From Psychrobacter sp. I-STPA10 (GTDB lineage: Bacteria; Pseudomonadota; Gammaproteobacteria; Pseudomonadales; Moraxellaceae): DNA of 64,000 nucleotides. Shown piece by piece: positions 17,073 to 26,723 of the stretch. The notes under the pieces are model-generated. The model saw nothing but the letters and a program-made list of their open reading frames with translations. It searched no databases and had not been told where the DNA came from. Every line of letters begins with the position of its first letter. The first letter of the stretch is position 1. The stretch is taken from the NCBI RefSeq assembly GCF_021012795.1, contig NZ_VFYU01000027.1, forward strand, positions 1 to 64,000. The letters are read 5' to 3'. The translations under genes were made by a program, and so were the position numbers.

Positions 17073-17792
17073 TCATACAGCAAAAGGATCTACTCTGCCG
17101 TCATATTGTACCCGCTCACTGTCATGCACATGATCAATAATGGCAAGCTCACGCTCACAAAATGGCTCAATAAACTGGGTGACACTACGTAGTGGTTTCA
17201 TTGCCGCAAATCCAGCAGCAATAAAATCATACAAAGGCTGATAGTTATAACGATAAGCCGTACCCTTCGCCAATGCAAACGCCTTTTGTAGCATAAACGA
17301 ATTCAAATATTTATCGGTGCGATAACACAGATCTTTGACCGCATAAATCTGCTCACGCCTTTGCTCGCCCTCATTGACGGCAAGATAGGCTTTGAGCATA
17401 TTGGCTTCATTGACCTCGTCATCCTGTGCCAATAACCACTGCGCAAGGTGCATGTCCAGCTCAATGGCAGTAATCGCAGACTGGATACCTAATATCCCTG
17501 TTTCGAGCGCAGATGCAGGGGCAAACTTTTCTAATTTTTGTGCCTTAGGTGCAATACGTTCAAGTTGCTTAGCAAGTACTTTAAAATCCTCACCTCCATA
17601 CAACTTGTGCATAAAATATTGTGCCATGGGTTGATTGTTAGGCTCAGAAAACAAACGCTCATGGCTTTTTGCCATACGTGCTCGTTGCCATGATTGTACT
17701 TCATCAAGTTTTTTTTCTAAGGTTGCATCATTATGATATGGTAGCTGCCAAAAATCATGAATATAGATTTGCAAATCAGACAAAGAAGACAT
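17073..17792 (-). CDS. FFLEELY-motif family protein, function unknown
   Basis: A 239-residue soluble, helix-rich protein. The segment RMAKSHERLFSEP followed by MAQYFMHKLYGGEDF aligns by eye with the family known as 'FFLEELY motif protein', found next to housekeeping genes in many gammaproteobacteria. The namesake motif is altered to YFMHKLYG. The rest is acidic and amphipathic, with no signal or membrane span. The function of the family is unknown. The gene lies 78 bases upstream of ubiE on the same strand, so co-transcription with the ubiquinone genes is possible. The start at 17792 is preceded by AGGATG. Confidence 0.75.
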   Translation of the reverse strand: MSSLSDLQIYIHDFWQLPYHNDATLEKKLDEVQSWQRARMAKSHERLFSEPNNQPMAQYFMHKLYGGEDFKVLAKQLERIAPKAQKLEKFAPASALETGILGIQSAITAIELDMHLAQWLLAQDDEVNEANMLKAYLAVNEGEQRREQIYAVKDLCYRTDKYLNSFMLQKAFALAKGTAYRYNYQPLYDFIAAGFAAMKPLRSVTQFIEPFCERELAIIDHVHDSERVQYDGRVDPFAV

Positions 17793-18006
17793 AAAGCATT
17801 CATCCTAATAAAATAAAGTACGACTGACATGGCAAGATAAAATAAAAATACCTACAATTCAAATGGCAAACTGTAATAGTGTGTCTGTTATAGTGGGTTT
17901 ATAAGGTACAACTGACACAATATCATCATTGACAGGCTTTAACCATTTTATGGCATATTACTCATAACAAACCGAATCCTAAGATCTAATCCGACAGGAA
18001 ATCATC

Positions 18007-19689
18007 ATGGCAAAAAAACACAATCGTGACAGTAGTGATAATCACAACTCTCAGGATAAACCTGAGGACTTTAGCAATCCTAATCTCGCCAGTTTAGACA
18101 TTCATACTGATCCTTTAAGCCAGTTTCGCCTTGATGACGACGCCCTACGCCTTGCTCTGATCAAAGCGCAATATGCGTTACGCCAAACTCGCCTCGAAGG
18201 ACAACCCACCAGTCTACTGATACTGGTAAATGGTATGGAGATGTCAGCAAAAGGCAGTGCAGTCACCCAACTACGCCAATGGGTTGATCCTCGTCTGCTC
18301 AAAGTAGAAGCCAGCATCAGCCAATTTCCCTCCCCCAGTGAACCAGTTTGGCAACCTCATGTCTCACAACTGCCACGCCATGGCAATGTTTTGACCTATT
18401 TTAGTAATTGGTATGCTGACTTAATCTATACTGTATTAGCTGCGATGGGAAGCGCAGAATATAATAACAACTGTGGTACAAAAAAAACTGGTAAAAAAAA
18501 CAAAAAAACGACACTACCGAACCACTTACCCAGTAAAAATGATTGGGAAGATTATCTCATCCAACAGCTCAATAAACTACAAGCCTTTGAGGCAGACCTT
18601 GCCAATAACCACACCAAAATACTTAAATGCTGGTTTCATATCGACGAAAACACCCTCAATGAGCGGCTCAATGATGACATCGCTGATCCTACTTGGCTCT
18701 ATCATCTTGATTGGAGGGATAAAAAAGCGCTCGCTGACTTTAACAAAGTGGCTCGTACATTACTACGTACTCAAGAGGATTGGATAATTATTGATGGCAC
18801 GGACAGTAAAGCCGCCGAAAGACAGTTTGCCCATGAAGTGTTACAAGCAATGCAGCAAGCCATTGTCAATAGCCAAAGTCCAGAAGCAGATGGTACAACT
18901 ATCAGTAACAATCACTACCAACAACAATTTAAGACTTTTGAATGGGCAGATATTCCTGATGAGTTGGTTGATATTACTGACCCAGATATGGACAAAGAAG
19001 ACTATAAAAATCAGTTAGAGAAAAAACAACAAACCTTAGCTTCCCTATTACGTTCAAGATCAGACTCAGCAAACGATCAACGCCATGTTGTCTTTGTGTT
19101 TGAAGGCATGGATGCTGCTGGCAAAGGCGGTGCTATCAAGCGTTTGGTCTCTGCACTTGACCCAAGAGAATATCAAATTTATAACATCGCTGCGCCTACC
19201 GATATTGAATTACAACATCCGTATTTATGGCGATTTTGGACACGGCTACCAAAAGATAATGATCATCGTCTCAGCCGTGTTGCTATTTTTGACCGTAGTT
19301 GGTATGGACGGGTATTGGTCGAACGAGTTGAGGGCTTTGCCAGTAATCCTGCCTGGCAACGTGCCTATGAAGAAATCGTGCGCTTTGAACAAGATCTGTG
19401 TGATTCAGGCTATATTGTCATCAAATACTGGCTTGCCATTGATAAAAAAGAACAACTCAAACGCTTTGATGCACGACAAAACACCCCACATAAGCAGTTT
19501 AAAATTACCGAAGATGACTGGCGCAATCGAGATAAATGGTCACAATATGTGCAAGCTGCTTCAGACATGCTCTCCAGAACCCACAGCAAACGGGCACCGT
19601 GGCATGTCGTCGCTACCAATGATAAACGCACCGCGCGTCTAGAAGTGCTTGAGCATGCCATCACTCAGCTACGACGCGAATTAAGTTAG
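18007..19689 (+). CDS. pap: Polyphosphate:AMP phosphotransferase (two-domain PPK2)
   Basis: Transfers phosphate from polyphosphate to AMP giving ADP. It has 560 residues with two tandem PPK2 domains, as in the enzyme known from Acinetobacter. The C-terminal domain keeps the Walker A-like loop FEGMDAAGKGGAIKRLV and the lid FDRSWYGRVLVERVEGF, so it should be the catalytic half. The N-terminal domain's loop is degenerate (NGMEMSAKGSAVTQL), as is usual for this family. It has extra material: a disordered acidic N-terminus (about 35 residues) and a lysine-rich insert near residues 158-172. AGGAAATCATC precedes the start. A Pit phosphate transporter follows on the same strand. Confidence 0.93.
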   Translation: MAKKHNRDSSDNHNSQDKPEDFSNPNLASLDIHTDPLSQFRLDDDALRLALIKAQYALRQTRLEGQPTSLLILVNGMEMSAKGSAVTQLRQWVDPRLLKVEASISQFPSPSEPVWQPHVSQLPRHGNVLTYFSNWYADLIYTVLAAMGSAEYNNNCGTKKTGKKNKKTTLPNHLPSKNDWEDYLIQQLNKLQAFEADLANNHTKILKCWFHIDENTLNERLNDDIADPTWLYHLDWRDKKALADFNKVARTLLRTQEDWIIIDGTDSKAAERQFAHEVLQAMQQAIVNSQSPEADGTTISNNHYQQQFKTFEWADIPDELVDITDPDMDKEDYKNQLEKKQQTLASLLRSRSDSANDQRHVVFVFEGMDAAGKGGAIKRLVSALDPREYQIYNIAAPTDIELQHPYLWRFWTRLPKDNDHRLSRVAIFDRSWYGRVLVERVEGFASNPAWQRAYEEIVRFEQDLCDSGYIVIKYWLAIDKKEQLKRFDARQNTPHKQFKITEDDWRNRDKWSQYVQAASDMLSRTHSKRAPWHVVATNDKRTARLEVLEHAITQLRRELS

Positions 19690-19981
19690 GTTAAATTAAA
19701 TCTATAAAAGTGTTTGTTATGATTGAATTTTAAACTAAAAATCATGATTATTTTTTATATTATTTAACAATTGATCCTATTTTTTGCTAAAAATATGCCT
19801 TTTTGTTAGGCATATAAACAAAGTTAATGATAAAATTGCGCCGCTTGAGCAAAAGTCTTAAGTAAACAAGTAGAAAAATATGCTTAGGCTGATATACGCT
19901 AACTAATTTTCTGCCTTATTGACGCTCTTTTTTCTCATTCACACAACCCCTTCTTGGGTTGTCAATAGCTGCCACAATACT

Positions 19982-21604
19982 ATGCCAAAAACCCCAAAGA
20001 AGTTTCCTAATGCCATACCAGTAGACGCTCAAACCAAATCCCCAACAGGTACCAATGCCTTCTTTGCCATTTTATTGATAGCAATGACTGGCTATTTTTT
20101 ATATTGGGGGCTGAACTATACCTTATACCAACAAACCCTGTTATTTGTCATTGCCACTTTATTTGGCGTATTTATGGCATTTAATATTGGTGGTAATGAT
20201 GTTGCCAACTCCTTCGGTACTTCGGTCGGTGCAGGCACACTGACCATTCCACAAGCCTTAGCGGTTGCTGCCATTTTTGAAGTATCAGGGGCAATCTTGG
20301 CAGGTGGCGAAGTCACTGACACCATTCGTAAAGGTATTGTCGATTTAAGTGGTCTGCCCGTTGAGCCCACTCAATTTATCTATATCATGCTCTCTGCCCT
20401 AATAGCAGCGGCATTTTGGCTACTATTAGCCACAAAAAAAGGGCTGCCTGTCTCCACAACCCATGCCATCATTGGTGGTGTAGTTGGCAGCTCTATTGTA
20501 TTAGGATTAAATTTGGGTGGTACGGATCAAGCATTAAGTACTGTTCAATGGTCAAAAATTGGCGAGATTGCCCTATCTTGGGTACTGTCACCATTATTAG
20601 GTGGTATTCTCGCTTATATGTTGTATGGCACAATCAAAACCAACATATTAACCTACAATGAGCGTGCACAATCTCAATTGGCTGAGATTAAAGTTGCCAA
20701 AAAAGCATTAAAAAAACAACATAAACACTTTTTTAATCAGCTATCTGAATCATTACAATTGGCATATACTGCGGCGATGGTACGTGACCAAGAAATGTAT
20801 AAACATAGCGATATTAGCCGAGATGAGCTTGAGACTGATTACTACCAAAGCTTATACGATATCGAGCATCAACGTAACACCCTTGATACCCTCAAAGCAA
20901 TAAAAACTTGGGTACCACTGATTGCTGCTTTTGGTGGCATGGTTATGACCGCCATGGTGGTATTTAAAGGTCTTAAAAACATTCATCTAAGCCTAACCAC
21001 ATTACATGCATTTTTGATTATCAGTATGGTCGGTGCATTAATTTGGCTCACCACATTCATCTATATCAAAAGCCTACGTGGTAAACAAACCGAAGATTTG
21101 GGTCGTACTACGTTTATTTTATTTAGTTGGATGCAAGTATTTACTGCATCAGGCTTTGCATTTAGTCATGGCGCAAATGACATTGCCAATGCGGTGGGAC
21201 CTTTTGCTGCCATTATGGATGTTATTCGCAATAACGCCATTGCCGCCGATGCGGCTGTGCCTAGTACAGTGATGATTACCTTTGGTATCGCACTCATCGC
21301 TGGCTTATGGTTTATTGGTAAAGATGTCATTCAAACTGTTGGTACTGATTTGGCAGAGATGCACCCTGCGTCAGGTTTTTCTGCTGAGCTATCTGCGGCT
21401 GCGGTGGTGATGGGCGCATCTTTGCTTGGCTTGCCCATCTCAAGCACACACACATTGGTTGGTGCTGTACTCGGTATTGGTATGGTAAACCACAATACAA
21501 ACTGGTCTCTTATGAAACCCATCGGCTTAGCTTGGGTCATTACCTTACCTGCTGCTGCTGCTATGTCTGCTGTCAGCTTTTTACTCCTTAATTATCTACT
21601 CTAG
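19982..21604 (+). CDS. pit: Inorganic phosphate transporter, PiT family
   Basis: A proton-coupled low-affinity phosphate (metal-phosphate) transporter of the inner membrane. Both PHO4 half-domains carry the signature: FNIGGNDVANSFGTSVGAG in the first and FSHGANDIANAVGPFAAI in the second. The partner motifs are LPVSTTHAIIGGVVGSS and LPISSTHTLVGAVLG. A charged cytoplasmic loop of ~110 residues separates the halves (about residues 215-320). I chose ATG 19982 (MPKTPKKFPN); the frame is open from 19919 but that extra stretch is unlike the family. About 540 residues. A strong terminator follows. It sits next to the polyphosphate enzyme gene. Confidence 0.93.
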   Translation: MPKTPKKFPNAIPVDAQTKSPTGTNAFFAILLIAMTGYFLYWGLNYTLYQQTLLFVIATLFGVFMAFNIGGNDVANSFGTSVGAGTLTIPQALAVAAIFEVSGAILAGGEVTDTIRKGIVDLSGLPVEPTQFIYIMLSALIAAAFWLLLATKKGLPVSTTHAIIGGVVGSSIVLGLNLGGTDQALSTVQWSKIGEIALSWVLSPLLGGILAYMLYGTIKTNILTYNERAQSQLAEIKVAKKALKKQHKHFFNQLSESLQLAYTAAMVRDQEMYKHSDISRDELETDYYQSLYDIEHQRNTLDTLKAIKTWVPLIAAFGGMVMTAMVVFKGLKNIHLSLTTLHAFLIISMVGALIWLTTFIYIKSLRGKQTEDLGRTTFILFSWMQVFTASGFAFSHGANDIANAVGPFAAIMDVIRNNAIAADAAVPSTVMITFGIALIAGLWFIGKDVIQTVGTDLAEMHPASGFSAELSAAAVVMGASLLGLPISSTHTLVGAVLGIGMVNHNTNWSLMKPIGLAWVITLPAAAAMSAVSFLLLNYLL

Positions 21605-21633
21605 CGCGCTATCCAAACAGTTTATCCATACAA

Positions 21634-21664
21634 AAGCCCTCTAAAGCCTGACTTTAGAGGGCTT
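21634..21664 (+). terminator. Rho-independent terminator after pit
   Basis: A perfect 13-bp stem, AAGCCCTCTAAAG / CTTTAGAGGGCTT, with loop CCTGA, 30 bases after the pit stop. The T-run is weak on the + side (CTTAACTTT), but the stem is strong. It could also help end the leftward gene at 21746. Confidence 0.75.
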
Positions 21665-21745
21665 AACTTTACAAGCTATTATCCTACCTATATTTCTATA
21701 TTTTAAGATTGTTTAAAAAAACATTCAAATTGTTATCACCCAAAC

Positions 21746-22906
21746 TTATTTTGATTTTGAGTAATTTTTATAATGGTATGAAGCTTTTTTAATCGCAGCA
21801 GCCGCTTTATCCGCAACTTCTTCTGCTTTTTTTGCAGAGTCTTCATTCGCTGTCTTTTCTGATGCTTTCTTTGAGGCTTTACCAGCAACTTCTTCTGCCT
21901 TTTCTGACGCCTGCTCGGCAGCATCACTCGCTTCATCTGCTACTTCAGATGCTTTCTCTGAGGCTTTATCAGCAACTTCTTCTGCCTTTTCTGATGCTTG
22001 CTTGGCAACATCACTCGCTTTATCTGCTACTTCAGATGCTTTTTCTGAGGCTTTATCAGCAACTTCTTCTGCCTTTTCTGAAGCTTGCTCGGCAGCATTA
22101 CTCGCTTTGTCTGCTACTTCAGATGCTTTTTCTGAGGCTTTATCAGCAACTTCTTCTGCTTTTTCTGAAGCTTGCTCGGCAGCATCAGTCGCTTTATCTG
22201 CCACTTCAGATGCCTTCTCTGAGGCTTTATTCATCACCTCATTTACTTTTTCCGAAGCTTTATCAATCGCAACTGATGCTTTATCCATGACTTTATCGAC
22301 AATTGATTTATCGTCGGCAGAATCCTCTACACTTTTTTTTTCAGAGTTAGTTGTATCAGCTTTATTGGCATTGGCTGTATTTGCTGCACTATTGACCGTT
22401 TTACTGTGCTGTTTTTGCTGAATCTCCTTTGCAAGCTTATAACATTGGTCAATGTGATCAAATGCAATTTTCTTAAAAATCATATAACCCATTGAGGCAG
22501 CCACAATTTGCCCACCTAGAGGTACAAACTTAGTTACTTGCTTGGCAACGATACGTCCACCAAAGCCCTGTATAGTCTTTTTAACGATACCACGAGTCGC
22601 CATTAAACCAGCAAACTCAATGGCTCTATCTTTCATTTCTGCCCAATGGACTTCCTTTGATTGCAAATCAATGGCAGACTCACGCTCAGAGATCAAACCA
22701 AAACGCTCACTAATCTCTGGTAGTAGCTGGGTCAACAAACCTGCATCGACTGCCACATCTAAAAATGGAACAGGCACAACTGCAACACCCGCTGAATATT
22801 TAGCACGTTTTTTGACCAACTTACGGCATTGCTCTTTTACTCTATCCAAATCTAAATCTGGATCAATGCTATCTGGTAATTTTTCTAAATCTGGTGTTGT
22901 TTGCAT
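21746..22906 (-). CDS. EcsC-like protein with LEA-like Ala/Glu/Lys repeat tail
   Basis: A 386-residue protein in two parts. Residues 1-165 look like a compact domain: a charged N-terminus, then VAVVPVPFLDVAVDAGLLTQ and FVPLGGQIVAASMGYMIF, two hydrophobic stretches with Gly/Pro/Val. This resembles EcsC/DUF697-like membrane-associated domains, though I am not certain. Residues 216-350 are an Ala/Glu/Lys/Ser tandem repeat built from 11-residue units (ASEKASEVADK type) combined into 29-residue blocks, predicted as a long amphipathic helix like LEA or apolipoprotein repeats. The start at 22906 follows AAGGACTATGTC. The function is unknown; desiccation or envelope stress is a guess from the repeat type. 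Confidence 0.75.
   Translation of the reverse strand: MQTTPDLEKLPDSIDPDLDLDRVKEQCRKLVKKRAKYSAGVAVVPVPFLDVAVDAGLLTQLLPEISERFGLISERESAIDLQSKEVHWAEMKDRAIEFAGLMATRGIVKKTIQGFGGRIVAKQVTKFVPLGGQIVAASMGYMIFKKIAFDHIDQCYKLAKEIQQKQHSKTVNSAANTANANKADTTNSEKKSVEDSADDKSIVDKVMDKASVAIDKASEKVNEVMNKASEKASEVADKATDAAEQASEKAEEVADKASEKASEVADKASNAAEQASEKAEEVADKASEKASEVADKASDVAKQASEKAEEVADKASEKASEVADEASDAAEQASEKAEEVAGKASKKASEKTANEDSAKKAEEVADKAAAAIKKASYHYKNYSKSK
21911..22171 (-). repeat. Three 87-bp tandem coding repeats
   Basis: Three consecutive 29-residue blocks (residues 246-274, 275-303, 304-332 of the EcsC-like protein), each ASEKAEEVADK + ASEKASEVADK + a 7-residue linker. They are nearly identical in DNA as well as protein, which suggests recent unequal recombination or slippage. 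Partial units continue on both sides. Confidence 0.9.
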
Positions 22907-23206
22907 GACATAGTCCTTTTTAAGTGAATTATAAGTTAAGATAAACGAATAAATTGTTCCAAAACTTGAAGCATATTTTACCTGTTATTGCCAATAGCAC
23001 AAGCAATGCTTTGTATGCAAAATGCCAAAATTACCCATCTAAGATAGTATCTATTTAGGGTTTTTGTAAATTATTACTATTTTTTACACATATTGCTCTA
23101 TCTATGCAGACTCTAGCCAATATGAAACTTGGGGTTAAATAAAGAAAATTTTGGTTTTTTGAATTTAGATATTTATAAATACCAACAACCCCAGTACAAT
23201 AGCTGC

Positions 23207-24979
23207 ATGCTAAATTTAACTCCAAGATATACAGATAATTGGGCAGATAAGATACCTGAAGATTTATCTAATCTGGCACAAACTGCCCCGACCCTAACCA
23301 GATTATTTATCAGCCGTGGTATTACCTCAGCAGATGAACTCACGCATAACTTTTCTGCCATGTTATCCGCTGATGATCTGCTTGATATTGATAAAGCCAC
23401 TCATATTTTAGATACAGCGATTGACTTACAGCGGCAGATTTTAATTGTCGGTGATTTTGATTGCGATGGTGCGACCAGCACTGCACTTATGTTAAGAGTA
23501 TTAACACAGATGGGCGCAGTGGTAGACTTTGTTGTCCCTGACCGCTTTAAATATGGCTATGGTCTTACCCCAGAAATTGTTCAGCTTGCCATTGATGACT
23601 ACCAACCTAATTTAATAGTCACTGTCGATAATGGTATCTCTAGCCATGAAGGGGTTGATAAAGCCAAAGCAGCTAATATTGATGTGATCATTACTGATCA
23701 TCATCTAACGACCAAACCCACCCCTAAAGCTGATGCCGTTGTCAATCCCAATCAGCTCGGCTGTCACTTTGCCAGTAAGTCATTAGTCGGCGTTGGTGTG
23801 GCATTTTATCTACTTGGAAGGCTGGCAAAATTACGCCGTCATGCAGGTAAAACCACAGTTCAAGTGAGTCAATATCTGGATTTGGTCGCATTAGGCACAA
23901 TAGCCGATGTGGGATTATTAGACCATAACAATCGTATCTTAGTACATCATGGTCTACATGCCATACGCCAAGGACGCTGCTGCATTGGTATATTGGCGCT
24001 TCTTGAGCAAGCAGGACGAGATCATAGCAAAATTACCGCACAAGATTTTGGCTTTGTTTTAGGTCCACGTATTAACGCCGCTGGTCGTATGGATAATATG
24101 AGTATTGGCATACAATGCTTAACCACTGATGATCCTAAAGAAGCTCAACAACTAGCCTTTGAGCTAGATAAACTCAACCGTACCCGTCGTCATGTCGAAG
24201 GGGATATGCGTGAACAGGCAGATGCCATTGTGGCACAGCTAGCCATTACTGCACCTGCCAATACTGATGACACACCTACCCCCGCCTCACCCAAAAGCCT
24301 GATACTGTATCAAGATGATTGGCATCAAGGAGTGATTGGTATCGTCGCAGGTAGGCTCAAAGAATCTTATTACTTACCCAGTATTGTATTTGCGCCTGCT
24401 GATCCACAAAAAACTCAAGCAACTGATTTGATTAAAGGCTCAGCCCGCTCTATTGCTGGTATACATATTCGTGATGCCATTGAGCAAGTAGCCGAACAAC
24501 ATCCAAATCTGATTAGCCACTTTGGTGGACATGCCATGGCAGCAGGTTTAAGTATTGAGCGGCAGAATTTTACAGAATTTGCCAAAGCTTTTGATCAGGT
24601 GATGCAGCAAATGGATTCTGCATTATTTAATGAGCAAAAATTCACTGATGGGCAGTTGCAACCACAGGACTTTAGTTTAGCTTTTGCTGATATGCTCAAA
24701 CAAAGCAGTATTTGGGGTAATGGCTTTGCACCACCAATATTTGATGGCATATTTACAGTTGCTGAACATCGTATCTTAAAAGATAAACACCTAAAACTGA
24801 CTTTGCACTATCCCAATGTGCAATACCCCATTAATGCCATTTGGTTTAATTATGATGGCAGTACATGGGACTACCGAGCTAAACAAGTGCATATATTATT
24901 TGAGCTTGATATTAATGAATGGAATGGCAGTCAGTCTGTACAACTTATGGTGCGTGATTTGGCAGTGATTGAATCTTAA
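23207..24979 (+). CDS. recJ: Single-stranded-DNA-specific exonuclease RecJ
   Basis: A 5'-3' ssDNA exonuclease used in RecF-pathway recombination, mismatch and base excision repair. DHH phosphoesterase motifs are intact: VGDFDCDGATSTAL, VTVDNGISSHEG, IITDHHLTT and LVALGTIADVGLL. LGPRINAAGRMDNM follows, then the DHHA1 motif SHFGGHAMAAGLSI and a C-terminal OB-like domain. I place the start at ATG 23207 (MLNLTPRYTDNW), giving 590 residues, close to the usual 577. The frame is open from 23129, but the extra residues are not family-like. The ribosome site is weak. It converges on the first FadL-like gene. Confidence 0.95.
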   Translation: MLNLTPRYTDNWADKIPEDLSNLAQTAPTLTRLFISRGITSADELTHNFSAMLSADDLLDIDKATHILDTAIDLQRQILIVGDFDCDGATSTALMLRVLTQMGAVVDFVVPDRFKYGYGLTPEIVQLAIDDYQPNLIVTVDNGISSHEGVDKAKAANIDVIITDHHLTTKPTPKADAVVNPNQLGCHFASKSLVGVGVAFYLLGRLAKLRRHAGKTTVQVSQYLDLVALGTIADVGLLDHNNRILVHHGLHAIRQGRCCIGILALLEQAGRDHSKITAQDFGFVLGPRINAAGRMDNMSIGIQCLTTDDPKEAQQLAFELDKLNRTRRHVEGDMREQADAIVAQLAITAPANTDDTPTPASPKSLILYQDDWHQGVIGIVAGRLKESYYLPSIVFAPADPQKTQATDLIKGSARSIAGIHIRDAIEQVAEQHPNLISHFGGHAMAAGLSIERQNFTEFAKAFDQVMQQMDSALFNEQKFTDGQLQPQDFSLAFADMLKQSSIWGNGFAPPIFDGIFTVAEHRILKDKHLKLTLHYPNVQYPINAIWFNYDGSTWDYRAKQVHILFELDINEWNGSQSVQLMVRDLAVIES

Positions 24980-25111
24980 AAATAGGGTCATTTGAGAGTT
25001 AAAAAATAGTTATTCTAAAAAGTATGTATCCCATCTTTAACTCTTCAAAGGCGAAAAAACGGTTGTTCCTTATCTTTTTGTCTTTTTATCTTTCACTTAT
25101 CGCAAAATTGC

Positions 25112-26365
25112 TTATTTAGCTTGATAGGATAACTTCAAACCAACCACATAGGCATTGTTACCTTCAAACTTACCAACATTTGTTTTACTGGCAGATAATT
25201 GACCTTCTGCATCACCAAGCATCAAATATTTTGCACCACCACTGATTGCCCAGTTTGGTGTAATATTATACTTAGCACCCACACCAACACTGTAATAACC
25301 TTCTATAGGACCTAACGGTGATACAGGGTTACCTGCACCACTATCCCAGCCAATATTACCCGATACTGCCAGTTGTGGACTTAGACGTTTGGCTACCCCA
25401 AGCTCTATCTGATAAGAATCATCTGAATATGCCAAAACTGGTGCTTGATCAATCACTTTATTTTTGACTACCTTTGATAAGAACTTACCATTTTCATTTA
25501 ATAGTGGCGGTACAATGGCAAACTTACTCCAAGGCACCCAACGTGCACGGGCAGTTAACAAAGTAGTACGATTTAAGCCAGTTTGAAAATCAATATTTAC
25601 CGATTGTGGCAACTCCAATCCTGCCTTCGCCGTTTGAGAATCTTTGAGATTAAGAGGTTGCAACGCAGGTGTTTTGACAAGTGGCATGGATTCGGCATAA
25701 GTCATATCATGATCAATGGCAGAACGATAGGTAATGGCCGCCTTTAAACCAATTTCAGGTTTACTATACGCCGCACCCACCATATAACCATATTCTGTAT
25801 TTTTGATGATATCTAGCTCATAGCTGTTTAATACACCAAGCTTACTCTCTTTTGCTTCTTTAGGCGTTTTGGGAGGATTGCCATGTACTTGTAAACTGCC
25901 CTCAAGCTTTTGTAATACTGGGCCACCATATACCTGAAAGTTGTCGCCAAGTTTCACATTGACTAAACCCGTAAAGTTATCACTGCGTACAATCGCTTCA
26001 CTGGATTTAATATTATTTTTATCAGAGTAATCGACAAACGTATTTTCACCCTCAAAATAAACATCCGAACCAAACGGCTGCTCATAATACACACCCACAC
26101 TAACCGTATCATTCACATCGGTTTTAGCACCATAACTATATACAGTATAGTCTTTAGAAACACTATCGATAATTTTTCCGTCTTCTTCTACCCCAGAAAT
26201 TTTTGGTGTCACATGAAATGCACTGATATAAGCCTGAGTACCATTCTCACTAAACTGCGCACTAGGTTGGCTGGTGCGATCTAACCCTGCTGCGCCCGCG
26301 ATTGAAGTGATGGATACAGTGGTAATGGCGCAAGTCATATTTGATAGGGTAAAAGCTTTTGACAT
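25112..26365 (-). CDS. FadL/OmpP1-type outer membrane transport protein (copy 1)
   Basis: A beta-barrel outer membrane protein for hydrophobic compounds such as long-chain fatty acids. A signal peptide ends near AGAAGLDRTSQPSAQF; mature FadL proteins have this hatch start. Recurrent motifs include VSVGVYYEQPFGSDV, NFQVYGGPVLQKLEG and VSGNIGWDSGAGNPVSPLGP, then IEGYYSVGVGAKY and a C-terminal LKLSYQAK strand. I chose ATG 26365 (MSKAFTL) because GGAGGATTTCA immediately precedes it, giving 417 residues. A second, longer paralogue lies upstream on the same strand behind a terminator, so each gene probably has its own promoter. The substrate is unknown. Confidence 0.9.
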   Translation of the reverse strand: MSKAFTLSNMTCAITTVSITSIAGAAGLDRTSQPSAQFSENGTQAYISAFHVTPKISGVEEDGKIIDSVSKDYTVYSYGAKTDVNDTVSVGVYYEQPFGSDVYFEGENTFVDYSDKNNIKSSEAIVRSDNFTGLVNVKLGDNFQVYGGPVLQKLEGSLQVHGNPPKTPKEAKESKLGVLNSYELDIIKNTEYGYMVGAAYSKPEIGLKAAITYRSAIDHDMTYAESMPLVKTPALQPLNLKDSQTAKAGLELPQSVNIDFQTGLNRTTLLTARARWVPWSKFAIVPPLLNENGKFLSKVVKNKVIDQAPVLAYSDDSYQIELGVAKRLSPQLAVSGNIGWDSGAGNPVSPLGPIEGYYSVGVGAKYNITPNWAISGGAKYLMLGDAEGQLSASKTNVGKFEGNNAYVVGLKLSYQAK

Positions 26366-26386
26366 TGAAATCCTCCATGATGTCAT

Positions 26387-26723
26387 GATGCGCTAATTAG
26401 TGAGTTAAATTGTTCAGCTTCATCATTACAGCTATATGTTGGTATATATATTGGTATTTTATTTATTTACTTATAATTACATTAAAGAAATAATCCATTA
26501 TCGAAGATAACAATCATAAGCAAGTTTGTATACAATGGCAGATTTTTTTAATTAATCCATTAAAAAAAACCACCTAAAAAGGTGGTTTTTTAATGAATTC
26601 TTTAGATTATAAGGATTAGCCAGAAACGGTAAGCAAATGTACCATTTTCTATCTGACCTTTTGTTCATTAGCCAGAAAATAAAAATCTGGCTAACACCTC
26701 ACATCTAACTAACAATTTATTAT
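26387..26723. other. Intergenic region between the two fadL-like genes
   Basis: A 337-base AT-rich gap with the terminator of the upstream paralogue at 26564-26591 and, presumably, the promoter of copy 1. No reading frame or other structure was seen. Confidence 0.6.
26564..26591 (-). terminator. Rho-independent terminator of fadL-like copy 2
   Basis: A perfect 11-bp stem, AAAAAACCACC / GGTGGTTTTTT, with a short TAAAAA loop, A-rich on one side and T-rich on the other. It should work on either strand. It lies 133 bases after the leftward stop at 26724. Confidence 0.85.

Noticed and set aside
19793..19815. Hairpin ATATGCCT / AGGCATAT after the polyphosphate:AMP phosphotransferase gene
   Set aside because: The stem is only eight bases and has no T-run on the + strand; not convincing as a terminator.
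21911..22171. Regular 87-bp repeats as a possible CRISPR array
   Set aside because: The repeats are contiguous, without unique spacers, and code for 29-residue protein blocks in frame.
21832..22421. Long open frames on the + strand across the LEA-like repeat region
   Set aside because: They are antisense shadows of the repetitive minus-strand gene; the repeats keep all frames open. No ribosome site or family similarity.
24991..25049. Inverted repeat TTTGAGAGTTAAA / TTTAACTCTTCAAA between recJ and the first fadL-like gene
   Set aside because: Reasonable stem but a ~30-base loop and no T-run; left out as a terminator call, though it could be a decayed small element.
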